Numbered from the stretch's first letter, positions 1 to 9,266 are shown. The stretch is DNA of 43,528 nt from Pseudomonas sp. GM80 (GCF_000282515.1 NZ_AKJD01000062.1:1-43528), one strand, 5' to 3'. Made by a program: numbers and translations. Notes: generated by a model from the letters alone, not told the origin.

Positions 1-70
1 GCGATCTGTTGATCTTGATCCTTGAACAACAAGATCAAAAGATCGCAGCCTGCGGCAGCTCCTACAGGGG
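1..70. repeat. REP/REPIN element, left end cut by window
   Basis: Two opposed REP-like arms are visible: GCGATCTgttGATCTTGATC at the left edge and AAGATCAAAAGATCGCAG followed by CCTGCGGCAGCTCCTACA. This is the common Pseudomonas REP family, seen again at 7127, 17575, 38823 and 40801. The left arm is incomplete or degenerate, so the true boundary may lie outside the window. Confidence 0.75.
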
Positions 71-116
71 GGGATTCTGGTTATAGGGATATGACTTCTT
101 GGCCTAATCGATGCTC

Positions 117-122
117 TATAAA
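117..122 (+). promoter_or_regulatory. candidate -10 box upstream of first TonB receptor
   Basis: CTCTATAAA with TATAAA at 117-122, 61 nt before the receptor ATG at 178. No good -35 hexamer stands at 16-18 nt, so the promoter may need an activator or be of another sigma class. The same CTCTATAAA string occurs at the same distance before the second receptor (4405). Confidence 0.3.
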
Positions 123-177
123 AAGCGCCGGTTCACTGCTCATTCCCTGCAGACGCCTTCAACAGGGAAGCCCCTCG

Positions 178-3099
178 ATGTACTCATTCAAACAACAATT
201 ACCTCGACTGACCCTCGCCGCCGCTTTGGCGCTGGGCATGGGACCATTGACTGCGTTGGCGCAGTCGCCCGCAGCGGCGGTGTTCACCTTCGACATTGCC
301 AGCGGCCCGCTCGATGAGGTGCTGCTGGACATCTCGCGGCAGACCGGCGTACCGATCTCCTTCAGCCAGGACCTGGTGCAAGGCAAACGCAGTGCGGCGG
401 TGCGCGGTGCATTAGGCGGGCGTCAGGCCGTGGAAAAAGCGCTGCTTGGCAGCGGCCTGCAAGTCGAGCAAAGCGCTCAGGGCTTGAGTGTTCGCGAAGG
501 CGATGTGGCGGCTGTCGCGCCGGCAAAAGTCAGCGCCGTGACGCCGGCCAGCAGCGCCGATTACCGCATGGAAAAAGTCACCGTGACTGGCTCGCGCATC
601 GCCCGTGCGCAGAGCGATGGAGCGACGCCAGTCAACGTCATCACCCACGAAGAAATGGAAGCGCGCGGCTACAAAAACGTCTACGACGCCTTGGCCACCC
701 AGACTCAAAACACCGGCATGACTCAGGGCGAAGACTACGGCAATACCTGGCAGCCGGCGGCCAGCGCGCTGAACCTGCGCGGTCTCGGGCCCAACCACAC
801 GCTGGTGCTGATCAATGGCCGTCGCGTCGCCGATTATCCGACGCCCTACGATGGCAAGGTCAACTTCACCAACCTGGCGAACATTCCGTCGGCGGTCATC
901 GAACGCATCGAAATCCTCAGCAGCGGCGCGTCGGCGATTTACGGCTCGGACGCGATTGCCGGGGTGGTCAACATCATCCTCAAAGACAAGATCAACGGCG
1001 TCGACGTCAACCTCAAGGGTGGCACCAGCGAGCGCGGCGGTGGCGACAACCAGCGCTTGCAGATCAGTGGCGGCGGCAGCTGGGGCGACTTCGATGGTTT
1101 GTTCGGGCTTGAACTGACCAACCGCGATCCGATCTGGGCCGATGATCGCGGCTTCATGCAGAGCGGCCCGCTGGCCGATGTCGGTTACCGTCGCGACCTG
1201 AGCAACAGCCGTTATCTGGGGCCGGGCTGCGGCGCCTACCAAGGCACGTTCGACAACAAACTGTTCAACAACGGCGGTCGCTGCCGCACCGACCAGATGT
1301 ACAACGATTACTGGACGGTGCAGACCCAGAAGGAAAACTACGACGGTTACACGCGCGGCACCTGGCACTTCAGCGACAGCGGTCAGGTCTTCGCGGACTT
1401 GATGTATGGCCTCGATCACATTCAGAACAACACCCGCGGCCCGACCTTCACCTCCCCGGACTTCGTCAACCAGAACAGCGGCAATCTGGAGCGCTGGTAT
1501 CGTCGTTTCGGTAAAGAGGAAATCGGCGGCCGTACCAGTAACAACAGCAAGTGGCGCGACACCTCGTGGACCGGCACCCTTGGCCTTTCCGACAAGATTG
1601 CCGACACCGGCTGGAACTATGATCTGGCGGCCAACCGTTCCGAGTATCGCAGCGTCCGCACCACGCGTTACACGCCGCTGTCGTCGATTCAGGACTTCTA
1701 CCTCGGCCCGCAGTTGGGTGTCAGCGGCGGCTATCCGGTGTTCGCTCCGGACGCTTCGCGCCTCGACCGGCCATTGACGCCGCAGGAGTGGCAGCAATTT
1801 CGCGGCAACCTGACCCAAAGCAGCAAATCGGTGTCGACCAGTTACAACGCGTCGGTCAATGGCGATCTGTTTGATTTGCCGGCAGGGCCGGTAGGGTTCG
1901 CCGGTGTGCTGGAAGCGGGTAAACAGGAATATCGCGTGGACCCGGACGACGGCCTCAACGACGGCACCTTTTACGGCGTGAGCCCGGCACAAAGCTCCGG
2001 CGGCTCGCGCAAGCGTTACGCGGCGGGCGGCGAGTTCAGCATCCCGGTCACCGACACCGTGCTGGCCACTGCGGCGGGGCGCTGGGATCAATACAAGTTC
2101 AGCGGTCGCACCGAACAGCAGAAAACCTACAACCTCGGTCTGGAATGGCGCCCGGTGACCAGCCTGTTGCTGCGCGGCAGTTACGGCACCAGTTTCCGCG
2201 CGCCGGACCTCAATTACATCTACCAGTCCGACAGCAACGGCTACTACCCGGCGCAGATCGACTATTACGGTTGCAGCCAGGGCGTGGAGGGCGCCTGTGA
2301 TCGCGGGCGGGTCGATTACACGCAAAGCGGCACGGCGAATCTGGAGTCGGAACGGGGCAAGTCGTGGACCTACGGTTTTGTCTGGTCGCCGTCGCGCAAC
2401 TTCGATTTTTCCACTGACTTCTGGCGCGTCGAGATCGATGACCTGCTGACCACCGTTGACGAAAACCGCTTGCTGCAAGAAGAGAATGAATGCCGCAACG
2501 GCAGCCAGGACATCAACTCGGCCAATTGCCAATCGACGCTGGCGCGCATTGATCGTAACGCCGGCAACGCCGCCATTGATCCCAATCAGTTACAACGCGT
2601 GCGGGTCAATGCGATCAACGCCGCCAGCGAACGGGTCAGCGGCCTCGATTTCAAGAGCAACATTCGCTGGGGCGCGGGGCAGTACGGCGCGTTCAGCTCG
2701 GCGCTGGGCTATACCTTGGTGCTTTCGCATTATTACAAGGAGTCCGACGACGCACCGACCCAGGACTGGCGCACCTCGCGCACCAATTACGATTGGCGCA
2801 GCAAGGTCAACGCGAGCCTGACCTGGGATTACCAGAACGCCACGGCCACGCTGATGGGCATTCGTTACGGTTCGGTCACCAACGGCGCCGGTGACGGGCG
2901 TCTGTCGCCCTGGACAGTGTTCAACGCCAGTGCGCGTTACAAATTGAATGACCGGGCCAGCGTCGGCCTGACCGTGAACAACCTGCTCAATCAGGTCAAA
3001 CACGATGAATCGGCGGGCTGGCCGTATTACCCGACCGGTAACTACGACCCTTACGGCCGGCAGTGGTGGCTGGATATGAGTTATCACTTCGGCAGTTAA
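178..3099 (+). CDS. TonB-dependent outer-membrane receptor with N-terminal STN domain
   Basis: Outer-membrane active transporter energised by TonB/ExbBD. The start at 178 gives a clear signal peptide (MYSFKQQLPRLTLAAALALG..., cleavage after about residue 29, TALAQS). The upstream in-frame extension has no signal-peptide character. Residues ~36-105 form an STN domain (FDIASGPLDEVLLDISRQTG), the periplasmic module that in FecA-type receptors contacts a FecR-like anti-sigma factor. The plug follows from ~134 (VTVTGSRIARAQ, LRGLGPNHTLVLINGRRV, SSGASAIYGSDAIAGVVNII), then the 22-strand barrel with TSFRAPDLNYIY and the C-terminal strand WWLDMSYHFGS. 973 aa, usual for this large-substrate class. It lacks the canonical terminal Phe. 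No fecI/fecR pair is in the window, though one could lie upstream of base 1. Substrate unknown; the Yej-type importer downstream suggests a peptide-like ligand (inference). Confidence 0.93.
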   Translation: MYSFKQQLPRLTLAAALALGMGPLTALAQSPAAAVFTFDIASGPLDEVLLDISRQTGVPISFSQDLVQGKRSAAVRGALGGRQAVEKALLGSGLQVEQSAQGLSVREGDVAAVAPAKVSAVTPASSADYRMEKVTVTGSRIARAQSDGATPVNVITHEEMEARGYKNVYDALATQTQNTGMTQGEDYGNTWQPAASALNLRGLGPNHTLVLINGRRVADYPTPYDGKVNFTNLANIPSAVIERIEILSSGASAIYGSDAIAGVVNIILKDKINGVDVNLKGGTSERGGGDNQRLQISGGGSWGDFDGLFGLELTNRDPIWADDRGFMQSGPLADVGYRRDLSNSRYLGPGCGAYQGTFDNKLFNNGGRCRTDQMYNDYWTVQTQKENYDGYTRGTWHFSDSGQVFADLMYGLDHIQNNTRGPTFTSPDFVNQNSGNLERWYRRFGKEEIGGRTSNNSKWRDTSWTGTLGLSDKIADTGWNYDLAANRSEYRSVRTTRYTPLSSIQDFYLGPQLGVSGGYPVFAPDASRLDRPLTPQEWQQFRGNLTQSSKSVSTSYNASVNGDLFDLPAGPVGFAGVLEAGKQEYRVDPDDGLNDGTFYGVSPAQSSGGSRKRYAAGGEFSIPVTDTVLATAAGRWDQYKFSGRTEQQKTYNLGLEWRPVTSLLLRGSYGTSFRAPDLNYIYQSDSNGYYPAQIDYYGCSQGVEGACDRGRVDYTQSGTANLESERGKSWTYGFVWSPSRNFDFSTDFWRVEIDDLLTTVDENRLLQEENECRNGSQDINSANCQSTLARIDRNAGNAAIDPNQLQRVRVNAINAASERVSGLDFKSNIRWGAGQYGAFSSALGYTLVLSHYYKESDDAPTQDWRTSRTNYDWRSKVNASLTWDYQNATATLMGIRYGSVTNGAGDGRLSPWTVFNASARYKLNDRASVGLTVNNLLNQVKHDESAGWPYYPTGNYDPYGRQWWLDMSYHFGS

Positions 3100-3163
3100 A
3101 CAGGGCAAGTACGTCGTATACGTCCTACGGAAACTGGAGCCGCTTGTGCGTTATCGGGGATTT

Positions 3164-3195
3164 TTCCGACGACTTTTTCAGGTTGGTCGTCGGAA
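3164..3195. promoter_or_regulatory. perfect inverted repeat, candidate Xre operator
   Basis: TTCCGACGAC (3164-3173) and GTCGTCGGAA (3186-3195) form a perfect 10-bp inverted repeat with a 12-nt spacer. The half-sites are 22 bp apart centre to centre, about two helical turns. It lies 80 bp upstream of the antitoxin start and abuts a weak TTGGTC/TATAGC promoter-like pair (3183-3209). Res-Xre antitoxins are known to autoregulate through inverted repeats, so this is a natural operator candidate. There is no T-tract, so it is not a terminator. Confidence 0.5.
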
Positions 3196-3231
3196 GCGCG
3201 ATCTATAGCATCGGACCTGACATTGAAGTCG

Positions 3232-3252
3232 CTGAGCGGCTTGAACGCTCAG
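3232..3252. promoter_or_regulatory. second inverted repeat in antitoxin leader
   Basis: CTGAGCG (3232-3238) and CGCTCAG (3246-3252), perfect 7-bp arms with a 7-nt loop, ending 10 nt before the AAAGGA ribosome-binding site of the antitoxin. It could be a second operator half or an mRNA hairpin limiting translation. No experimental basis for choosing. Confidence 0.35.
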
Positions 3253-3274
3253 GTTCCCAGATAAAGGATCGATT

Positions 3275-3847
3275 ATGCGTACCCCACACATCGAGCATGA
3301 AACGCCTGCTTATTCCCTGCGTAACTTCTGGATCGACGATCGCGCCAGATGCCCCATGGAGGATGTCGCAATGCCCACGCCAAAAACGCCCCGGCTGACG
3401 GGGCTAAAGAAGGTCGCGGGCAAGCCTGTCGATTTGCTCGTGCATGGCCAGGACCTCGGTGACGATGCCATGCTGATTGTCCGCCTTACCGACCAGGGCT
3501 TTGAGCTGAGCGACGTCGTCAACATGCTTTCAACTTCTGAAATGTACCTGCGCGAAGACATGGTCAAACGCATCACCGGCAGGTCTGTCAGAACCGTGCA
3601 GCGGTTGTTGAAGGAAGGCAAATCGATACGGCTTGACTCGCAGCAGAGTGTCGTCGCCTACCAATATGCGCTGGTGCTGGAGATGGCCACTCGGGCGTTC
3701 GGGGGGCTGTCACAGGCGGAGATATGGATGCAAAAACCCACCCCTTACCTTAACGGCTACGTACCGTTGGAACTGACCCGCCACCCACTGGGTTTCCAGA
3801 TGGTCGAGCAATACTTGTGTCAGCTCCTGTACGGGGGTTACCCATGA
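3275..3847 (+). CDS. Xre/MbcA/ParS-type antitoxin (DUF2384, RES-associated)
   Basis: Probable antitoxin of a type II RES toxin system: it would neutralise the partner at 3844 and repress its own promoter. 190 aa from 3275 (AAAGGA six bases upstream). An alternative start at 3371 (MPTPKTPRL..., 158 aa) has a better GGAGG site at spacing 8 and a more typical length, so the first 32 residues are uncertain. The middle part is helical and HTH-like (ITGRSVRTVQRLLKEG). The C-terminal ~65 residues match the toxin-binding DUF2384 pattern: ALVLEMATRAFGG, AEIWMQKPTPYLNG, PLELTRHPLGFQMVEQYL. It ends with an ATGA overlap with the toxin gene, the usual arrangement for stoichiometric co-translation. Identification rests on these motifs plus the RES neighbour. 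Confidence 0.85.
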   Translation: MRTPHIEHETPAYSLRNFWIDDRARCPMEDVAMPTPKTPRLTGLKKVAGKPVDLLVHGQDLGDDAMLIVRLTDQGFELSDVVNMLSTSEMYLREDMVKRITGRSVRTVQRLLKEGKSIRLDSQQSVVAYQYALVLEMATRAFGGLSQAEIWMQKPTPYLNGYVPLELTRHPLGFQMVEQYLCQLLYGGYP

Positions 3848-4347
3848 ATCCCTTGCCCTGGGAAGGGCACTGGTATGGCTGGCGCCTGGATCAGGAGGCC
3901 TACGGAGAGACGTGGGACAGCGGGATGGGTTCAAAACTGAAGGGCGGTCGATGGAATGCGCCTGGCCGGCGAGTCGTCTATGCATCTGTCGACCCGTCCT
4001 CGGCCATTCTGGAGGTAGCAGCCAATAATAGTTTTGATGCACTGGACAGAGAGCCCTATGTGTTGACGTGCTTTGAGGTCATCCGCGATGCACGGGTCAA
4101 AGTCGTTCAGCCCGAAGAGGTACCGAATCCTTACTGGTTGAGTCCCGCGTGGCCGTCTCCCAATCAACAGCGGTTTGCCGACGCTTTACTGGATGAGCAT
4201 CCATTTCTCCTGATTCCCTCGGCGGCAACCCGCCACTCGTGGAATCTGCTGGTGAGCTGCGACCTGGCAGAGGGGCAATTCAGGATGGTCTCCCAGGAGC
4301 GGTTTGGCCTGGATACCCGGTTGTTGAGGGAGGTGACATTGGCTTGA
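3844..4347 (+). CDS. RES-domain toxin (NAD+-degrading family)
   Basis: RES domain protein of 167 aa. Characterised members of the family (MbcT, P. putida Res) cleave NAD+ and arrest growth. Visible family features: N-terminal W-Y-R-L (GHWYGWRLDQ), the glycine/arginine segment GSKLKGGRWNAPGRRVVYAS, PSSAILEVAAN, and the C-terminal RHSWNLLVS with F...D.R near the end. These supply the conserved Arg/Tyr/Glu and late Ser of the fold. The start at 3844 overlaps the antitoxin stop (ATGA). A longer in-frame start at 3817 lies inside the antitoxin gene and is unlikely. No frameshift is seen and the key segments are all present, so the toxin is probably functional. It sits between two receptor genes with no obvious functional link to them. 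Confidence 0.9.
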   Translation: MNPLPWEGHWYGWRLDQEAYGETWDSGMGSKLKGGRWNAPGRRVVYASVDPSSAILEVAANNSFDALDREPYVLTCFEVIRDARVKVVQPEEVPNPYWLSPAWPSPNQQRFADALLDEHPFLLIPSAATRHSWNLLVSCDLAEGQFRMVSQERFGLDTRLLREVTLA

Positions 4348-4404
4348 TACGGACGCACGGCATTTTGTGCATAACCTCATCACCCAACGGTCTAAACCGC
4401 CCTC

Positions 4405-4410
4405 TATAAA
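4405..4410 (+). promoter_or_regulatory. candidate -10 box upstream of second TonB receptor
   Basis: CTCTATAAA with TATAAA at 4405-4410, exactly 61 nt before the ATG at 4466. This mirrors the placement before the first receptor. The -35 is not recognisable. Confidence 0.3.
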
Positions 4411-4465
4411 TCCTTATTCTTCATCGCACATCCCTGCATAAACCAAAACGCAGGGATGGCTGTTC

Positions 4466-7120
4466 ATGATTCAGTTTTCACCCGTCAAATCACCTTTGAG
4501 CCTGGCCTTGCTGCTGGCAATCAACACGCTGCCAGCCATTGCCGCCGACAGCACAGCAACCGAACCGACCACCCAGCTGCAACGCGTCGAAGTCACGGGT
4601 ACGGCGATCCGCCGGGTCGATGCCGAAACGGCAGTGCCAGTGACCATTCTGCGCGTCGAAGAGTTGCGCGAGCAGGGCGTTTCGACCACGGAGGAGCTGG
4701 TCAGCCGCATTTCTGCCAACCAGTCTTCGGTCGGTTCCGGGCGTTCGGTCGGGTCGAGCAGCGGCGGTGCGGCTTATGCGGACTTGCGCGGCATCGGCGC
4801 TAACAAGACGCTGGTGCTGCTCAACGGCCGGCGTCTGAGCAACAACGCCACCAATGCGATCAATGGCTCCGGTGTCGACCTCAACACCATTCCATTCGCT
4901 GCCATCGACCGCGTTGAGGTGCTGCGCGATGGTGCTTCGGCGTTGTATGGCACCGACGCGATCGGCGGGGTGATCAACTTCATCACCAAGACCAGCCTCA
5001 CCGAAGGCCAGATCAGCACCAATTACGACACGCCGACGCATTCGGGCGGCGGCGAAAGTCGCAATGTCAGCGGTAGTTGGGGCTTCGGCGATTTGCAGGA
5101 TGACCGCTTCAACGTCTTCGGCGTGGTCAGTTACGACAAACAGCAACGACTGGCCGCCGATGACCGCGATTACACCTACAACTACCAGCCCGGTCGCGGC
5201 CTCGATTACACCTCCGGGACTGCGTCGCCCGCCAACTGGAGCCAGGGCCGCAACGCGACTAATCCATTGGCTGGTTCCGGGTGCAACGCACCGGGGCTGC
5301 TGTCGCGCAACGGTATCTGCCGTCAAAGCCTGTGGAATTATCTTGATCTGGTGCCGGAAACCGAGAAGACCTCGGCGTTCGCCAAAGCCACCGGCAAGCT
5401 CTCGGACGATCACAACGTCAGCCTCGAATACTTCTGGGCGCGTAACGAAAACCGCACACAGATCGGCCCTGGCACCTTGATGGGCAATCAGGTCAATCCT
5501 GGTACTGCGTTCTATCCCGGCAACGGCATCACGCCCGGGCCGAACGGTTTTGCCCTTGATCCGACACAACCGGTGGATGTGAACTGGCGTGAAACCGCCG
5601 TTGGCGCACGCCAGCATGAAGATGACAACACCAGTCAGCGTCTGCTGTTGAGTTTCGATGGCACGCTCGCCGGTTGGGATTACAACCTCGGCGCCTCGTA
5701 CAACCAAAACAAAGTGGTCAACAGCATTGAGGCCGGCTACGTCAACGACCGAGCGGTCAGTGACGGCATTGCCAACGGCGTGATCAACCCTTTCGGTCCA
5801 CAGACGGCGGCTGGTTCTGCGCTGTTGGCGGCCAACGCGGTCGACGGTGACTACGCCACAGCGGTAGGGCGCGTGAAGGCGATCGACGGTCGCATCAGCC
5901 GCGAGATCGGCGACTGGTTCGGTGCCGGCCCTTCGGCGCTGGCGCTGGGAGGCGAGTATCGCAAGGAAGATTTCCATCAGGACTTTGCGCAGTTTGCCGG
6001 CGACGTACAGAGCCTCGGCGTTGATCCTAACGGCAGTGTCGCCGGGGATCGCAGCGTCTCGGCGGAATACGCCGAGGTCAATGTGCCGGTGCTCGACAGC
6101 CTGGAATTGTCCGCTGCGGTGCGCCACGACAAGTACAGCGATTTTGGCAGCACCACTAATCCTAAATACTCGTTCCGCTTCCAGCCGTTCAAGGAACTGG
6201 TGGTGCGTGGCGCCTACAGTGAAGGCTTCCGCGCGCCGTCACTGTATGAACTGTACAACCCGAACTTCACGACCTTCACCAATGCCAACTACAACGATCC
6301 GCGTTTGTGCGCCGGTGGTAATCCGAGCAACGGCGGCATCGCCAACCGTGACTGCGCACAACAGTTCAACCGCAGCACCGGTGGCAACACCGACCTGAGC
6401 CCGGAAACCGCGCGTAACGTCACCCTCGGTTTTGTCTATCAACCGTTCGAACGCCTGACCACGGGCCTCGATTTCTGGTGGATCGACATTGCCAACCAGA
6501 TTGCCGAGTTCCCGGAATCGGCTGTGTTCGAGAACCCGGAGTTGTACCCGGAACGGCTGATCCGCAAGCCTGATGGCTCCATCGACCATATCGTCACGGG
6601 CCTGGCCAACCTCGGCAAGATCAAGACCAACGGCGTCGATGTCAGCTTCGACTACCGCTTGCCGAGCACCCCGTACGGCAATTTCGGTATCGGCCTGCAA
6701 GGCACTTACGTCACCCGATATGACTACCAGCAGCAACAGAAGGGCGACTACATCGACAAGCTCGGCGACTTCCGGGGCGGCGACTTTGCCTCGGCCGGCG
6801 CGGTGGCACGCTGGCGGCACAGCCTGACCGGCAGCTGGAATTACGGCGCGTACGGCGTAGCGCTGACCAACCGCTACACCAGCGGTTACCACGACTCCGA
6901 CCGCGACACCCATGACTACGTCGGCTCGTACAACGTTTGGGATCTGGCCGGTACCTACACCTGGCGCAAAACCCTCAGCGTGACCCTCGGCGCGAAAAAC
7001 CTGTTCGACCGCGAGCCACCGTTCAGCAACCAGACCTACACGTTCCAGAGTGGTTACGACCCGAAATATGGCGATCCGTTTGGGCGGACGCTGTACACGC
7101 GGGTCGCCTACAAATTCTGA
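4466..7120 (+). CDS. TonB-dependent outer-membrane receptor (no STN domain)
   Basis: Second TonB-dependent transporter, 884 aa. Signal peptide at residues 1-27 (MIQFSPVKSPLSLALLLAIN...PAIAAD). The TonB-box-like LQRVEVTG lies at ~38-45. The plug domain contains ELREQGVSTTEELV, ADLRGIGANKTLVLLNGRR and RDGASALYGTDAIGGVINFI. The barrel contains SEGFRAPSLYELYNP and the late NLFDREPPFSNQ, ending YTRVAYKF with the canonical C-terminal Phe. It resembles the broad peptide/complex-carbohydrate TonB receptor group rather than a siderophore receptor, and no Fur box is visible upstream. AGGGAT lies 8-9 bases before the start. It shares plug wording with the first receptor (L.GLGPNHTLVLINGRRV versus L.GIGANKTLVLLNGRRL), so the two are related but divergent. 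Ligand unknown. It is followed by a Yej-type importer, which suggests the pair feeds that system. Confidence 0.93.
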   Translation: MIQFSPVKSPLSLALLLAINTLPAIAADSTATEPTTQLQRVEVTGTAIRRVDAETAVPVTILRVEELREQGVSTTEELVSRISANQSSVGSGRSVGSSSGGAAYADLRGIGANKTLVLLNGRRLSNNATNAINGSGVDLNTIPFAAIDRVEVLRDGASALYGTDAIGGVINFITKTSLTEGQISTNYDTPTHSGGGESRNVSGSWGFGDLQDDRFNVFGVVSYDKQQRLAADDRDYTYNYQPGRGLDYTSGTASPANWSQGRNATNPLAGSGCNAPGLLSRNGICRQSLWNYLDLVPETEKTSAFAKATGKLSDDHNVSLEYFWARNENRTQIGPGTLMGNQVNPGTAFYPGNGITPGPNGFALDPTQPVDVNWRETAVGARQHEDDNTSQRLLLSFDGTLAGWDYNLGASYNQNKVVNSIEAGYVNDRAVSDGIANGVINPFGPQTAAGSALLAANAVDGDYATAVGRVKAIDGRISREIGDWFGAGPSALALGGEYRKEDFHQDFAQFAGDVQSLGVDPNGSVAGDRSVSAEYAEVNVPVLDSLELSAAVRHDKYSDFGSTTNPKYSFRFQPFKELVVRGAYSEGFRAPSLYELYNPNFTTFTNANYNDPRLCAGGNPSNGGIANRDCAQQFNRSTGGNTDLSPETARNVTLGFVYQPFERLTTGLDFWWIDIANQIAEFPESAVFENPELYPERLIRKPDGSIDHIVTGLANLGKIKTNGVDVSFDYRLPSTPYGNFGIGLQGTYVTRYDYQQQQKGDYIDKLGDFRGGDFASAGAVARWRHSLTGSWNYGAYGVALTNRYTSGYHDSDRDTHDYVGSYNVWDLAGTYTWRKTLSVTLGAKNLFDREPPFSNQTYTFQSGYDPKYGDPFGRTLYTRVAYKF

Positions 7121-7126
7121 ATAAGC

Positions 7127-7206
7127 CCCTGTAGGAGCTGCCGCAGGCTGCGATCTGTTGATTTTCCAACGGCAAAAGATCGCAGCCTCCGGCAGCTTCT
7201 ACAGAA
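7127..7206. repeat. REPIN (two opposed REPs)
   Basis: CCTGTAGGAGCTGCCGCAGG...GCGATCTGTTGAT and the inverted copy AAAAGATCGCAGCCTCCGGC...TTCTACAG, separated by a short AT-rich spacer. It starts seven bases after the receptor stop codon and may act as transcript 3'-end structure. Confidence 0.85.
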
Positions 7207-7319
7207 CAGGTTTTAGCAGTTGGTGCGGATTTTAGTCAGTTATTGATCTAAAGCCTGCCCTATAAACATGGCCGGCCTGTTGCACATCACAGGTAGGCAG
7301 AAGGTGTGTTGACTGTTCT

Positions 7320-7393
7320 GGCCCCATCGCTGGCAACCCAGCTCCCACATGGAATACCGACCCTGTGGGAGCTGGCTTGCCAGCGATGAGGCC
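7320..7393. repeat. second-family REP inverted pair
   Basis: GGCCCCATCGCTGGCAACCC...CTCCCACA and TGTGGGAGCTGGCTTGCCAG...GATGAGGCC form a long imperfect palindrome. This is a different, well-known Pseudomonas REP family (GTGGGAGC-GGCTTGCC). With the element at 7127 it fills nearly all of the 304-base gap between the receptor and yejA. The rest of the gap shows no gene. Confidence 0.8.
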
Positions 7394-7424
7394 AGTAGCA
7401 GCAACCTGTAAAAGGGATCTGCCC

Positions 7425-9266
7425 ATGTTCTCCAGGCTTATTGTGTTCAGCGCTTTCGTGCTTTTAACCCCGCTCAGTTGGGCGGCGCCGCAACCGGCAC
7501 TCACGGTCTACGGCGAAGCGCCCAAGTACGCCGCTGATTTTCAGCATCTGGCCTACGCCAACCCCAATGCGCCGAAGGGCGGAAGCTTGCGTCGCTCCTC
7601 GCTGGAAAGCGGCCCGTTCGATCACCTGATTCCCTACACCGACAAAGGCACCGGGGTGGCCGATGTTGATGGCTGGCTCTACGCGCCGCTGGCCTATCGC
7701 AGCAAAGACGAGCCCTACAGCGTCTACGGTCTGGTGGCGCAGCAGATGGAGCTGGACAGCGACCGCCGCTGGTTGCGTTTTTATCTCAACCCCAATGCGC
7801 GTTTCGACGACGGCACGCCGATCACCGCTGAAGATGTGCGCTACACCTTTAACCTCTTCATCACGCAGGGCAGCCTCAAATACCGTCAGCAGTTTCGCGA
7901 TGTCGCCGAGGTTGTTGTGGAGTCGCCGACGCAAGTGCGCTTCATCTTCAAGAACAACGACAGCCGCACCTTGCCGCTGGATCTGGCGACACTACCGGTG
8001 CTGCCCGAACATTGGTGGCGGACACGTGATTTCGCCGAGGGCGGCGGTTTCGAAATTCCGCCGGGCAGCGGCCCGTATCGGATCAGCGCCGTCGATGCCG
8101 GGCGCAGCGTGAAATTCCAACGGGTGCAGGACTGGTGGGCCAAGGATCTGCCAATCACCCGTGGGCTCTACAACTTCGATCAATTGAGCGTGGAGTTCTT
8201 CGCCGACACCGACGTGTCGCGGCAAGTGCTCAAGGCCGGCGGCTTCGATTACAACCGCGAGTTCTCCGCCACCAGCTACACCATCGGCTATGCCGGGGCC
8301 GCGCTGGAGCAAGGCAGATTACTTCGTGAACATCTCGCACCCGGCGCCGCTCAAGGTGCGCAGGGTTTTGTGTTCAACCTGCAGAAACCGCCGTTTCAGG
8401 ATCGCCGCGTGCGCCAGGCAATCGCCATGCTCTGGGATTTCGAATGGACTAACCGGCAGATGATGCGCGGCATGTACCTGCGTCAGCACAGCTACTTCTC
8501 CCACAGCGCACTGGCGGCCCGTGAACTGCCGGACGCCGAAGAACTGAAAATCCTCGAACCCTGGCGCGGCAGGATTCCCGACGAGGTCTTCACTCAGGTG
8601 TTCCAGGCGCCGAAAACGGATGGCAGCGGCAACATTCGCGCCGAGCAATTACAGGCGCTGAAGTTGCTCGAAGCCGCTGGCTGGAAACCGCGCGGCGATC
8701 AGTTGGTGAACGCCAATGGCGAGCCACTGCACTTCACCTTTCTCAATGGCCAGAAGGGTTTCGAACGGCTATTGCTGCCGTTCAAGCGCAACCTCGCACA
8801 GATCGGCATCGGCTTCGATATTCGCCAGGTCGACACCGCGCAATACACCAACCGCGTGCGCAATCGCGACTACGACATGATCGTCGCCGGTTACCCGGTG
8901 AGCCAGGCACCGGGGCGCGAGCTGTTCAATTACTTCGGTTCCGATGGCGCCGATGATCCCGGCTCGAACAATTACATGGTACTGCGCGATCCGGCCGTCG
9001 ATGCACTGCTCGAAGGGCTGGTGCAGGCCGACAATCGCGAGAGTCTGCTGCGTCACGCGCACGCCCTGGATCGCGTGCTGCAGTGGGGTTACTACTGGGT
9101 TCCGAATTATTACCCGCCGGGGATTTCCACGGTCTGGTGGAACCGCTTCGGTCGTCCGGCCATTGCGCCGCTGTACGACGCCGGTCTCGACAGCTGGTGG
9201 GAAATCAGCCCGACCGCACTGACTTCGACTCAGATGCAAAAGGAGTACAGCCATGTGGGGTTATAG
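7425..9266 (+). CDS. peptide ABC transporter periplasmic binding protein, YejA/NppA type
   Basis: Extracytoplasmic solute-binding protein family 5 (SBP_bac_5), 613 aa, close to the usual ~600 for YejA. It would capture oligopeptides, or peptide-nucleotide antibiotics such as microcin C in characterised Yej/Npp systems, and deliver them to YejBE. The start at 7425 is set by AAGGGA at spacing ~8 and by the signal peptide [21 protein letters not shown]. The frame is open further upstream but runs into the REP palindrome. Family marks: [75 protein letters not shown]. First gene of yejABEF; its end overlaps yejB by 14 bases. Confidence 0.93.
   Translation: MFSRLIVFSAFVLLTPLSWAAPQPALTVYGEAPKYAADFQHLAYANPNAPKGGSLRRSSLESGPFDHLIPYTDKGTGVADVDGWLYAPLAYRSKDEPYSVYGLVAQQMELDSDRRWLRFYLNPNARFDDGTPITAEDVRYTFNLFITQGSLKYRQQFRDVAEVVVESPTQVRFIFKNNDSRTLPLDLATLPVLPEHWWRTRDFAEGGGFEIPPGSGPYRISAVDAGRSVKFQRVQDWWAKDLPITRGLYNFDQLSVEFFADTDVSRQVLKAGGFDYNREFSATSYTIGYAGAALEQGRLLREHLAPGAAQGAQGFVFNLQKPPFQDRRVRQAIAMLWDFEWTNRQMMRGMYLRQHSYFSHSALAARELPDAEELKILEPWRGRIPDEVFTQVFQAPKTDGSGNIRAEQLQALKLLEAAGWKPRGDQLVNANGEPLHFTFLNGQKGFERLLLPFKRNLAQIGIGFDIRQVDTAQYTNRVRNRDYDMIVAGYPVSQAPGRELFNYFGSDGADDPGSNNYMVLRDPAVDALLEGLVQADNRESLLRHAHALDRVLQWGYYWVPNYYPPGISTVWWNRFGRPAIAPLYDAGLDSWWEISPTALTSTQMQKEYSHVGL

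Noticed and set aside
412..2532. 706-aa open frame on the minus strand
   Set aside because: Mirror of the TonB receptor caused by GC-rich codon use; no start signals, low-complexity Ala/Arg/Val composition, no domains.
3109..3128. quasi-palindrome GTACGTCGTATACGTCCTAC after the first receptor
   Set aside because: 16 of 20 symmetric positions but no T-tract and no link to a promoter; left as chance.
4490..6127. 545-aa open frame on the minus strand
   Set aside because: Antisense shadow of the second receptor, with the same composition bias and no domain.
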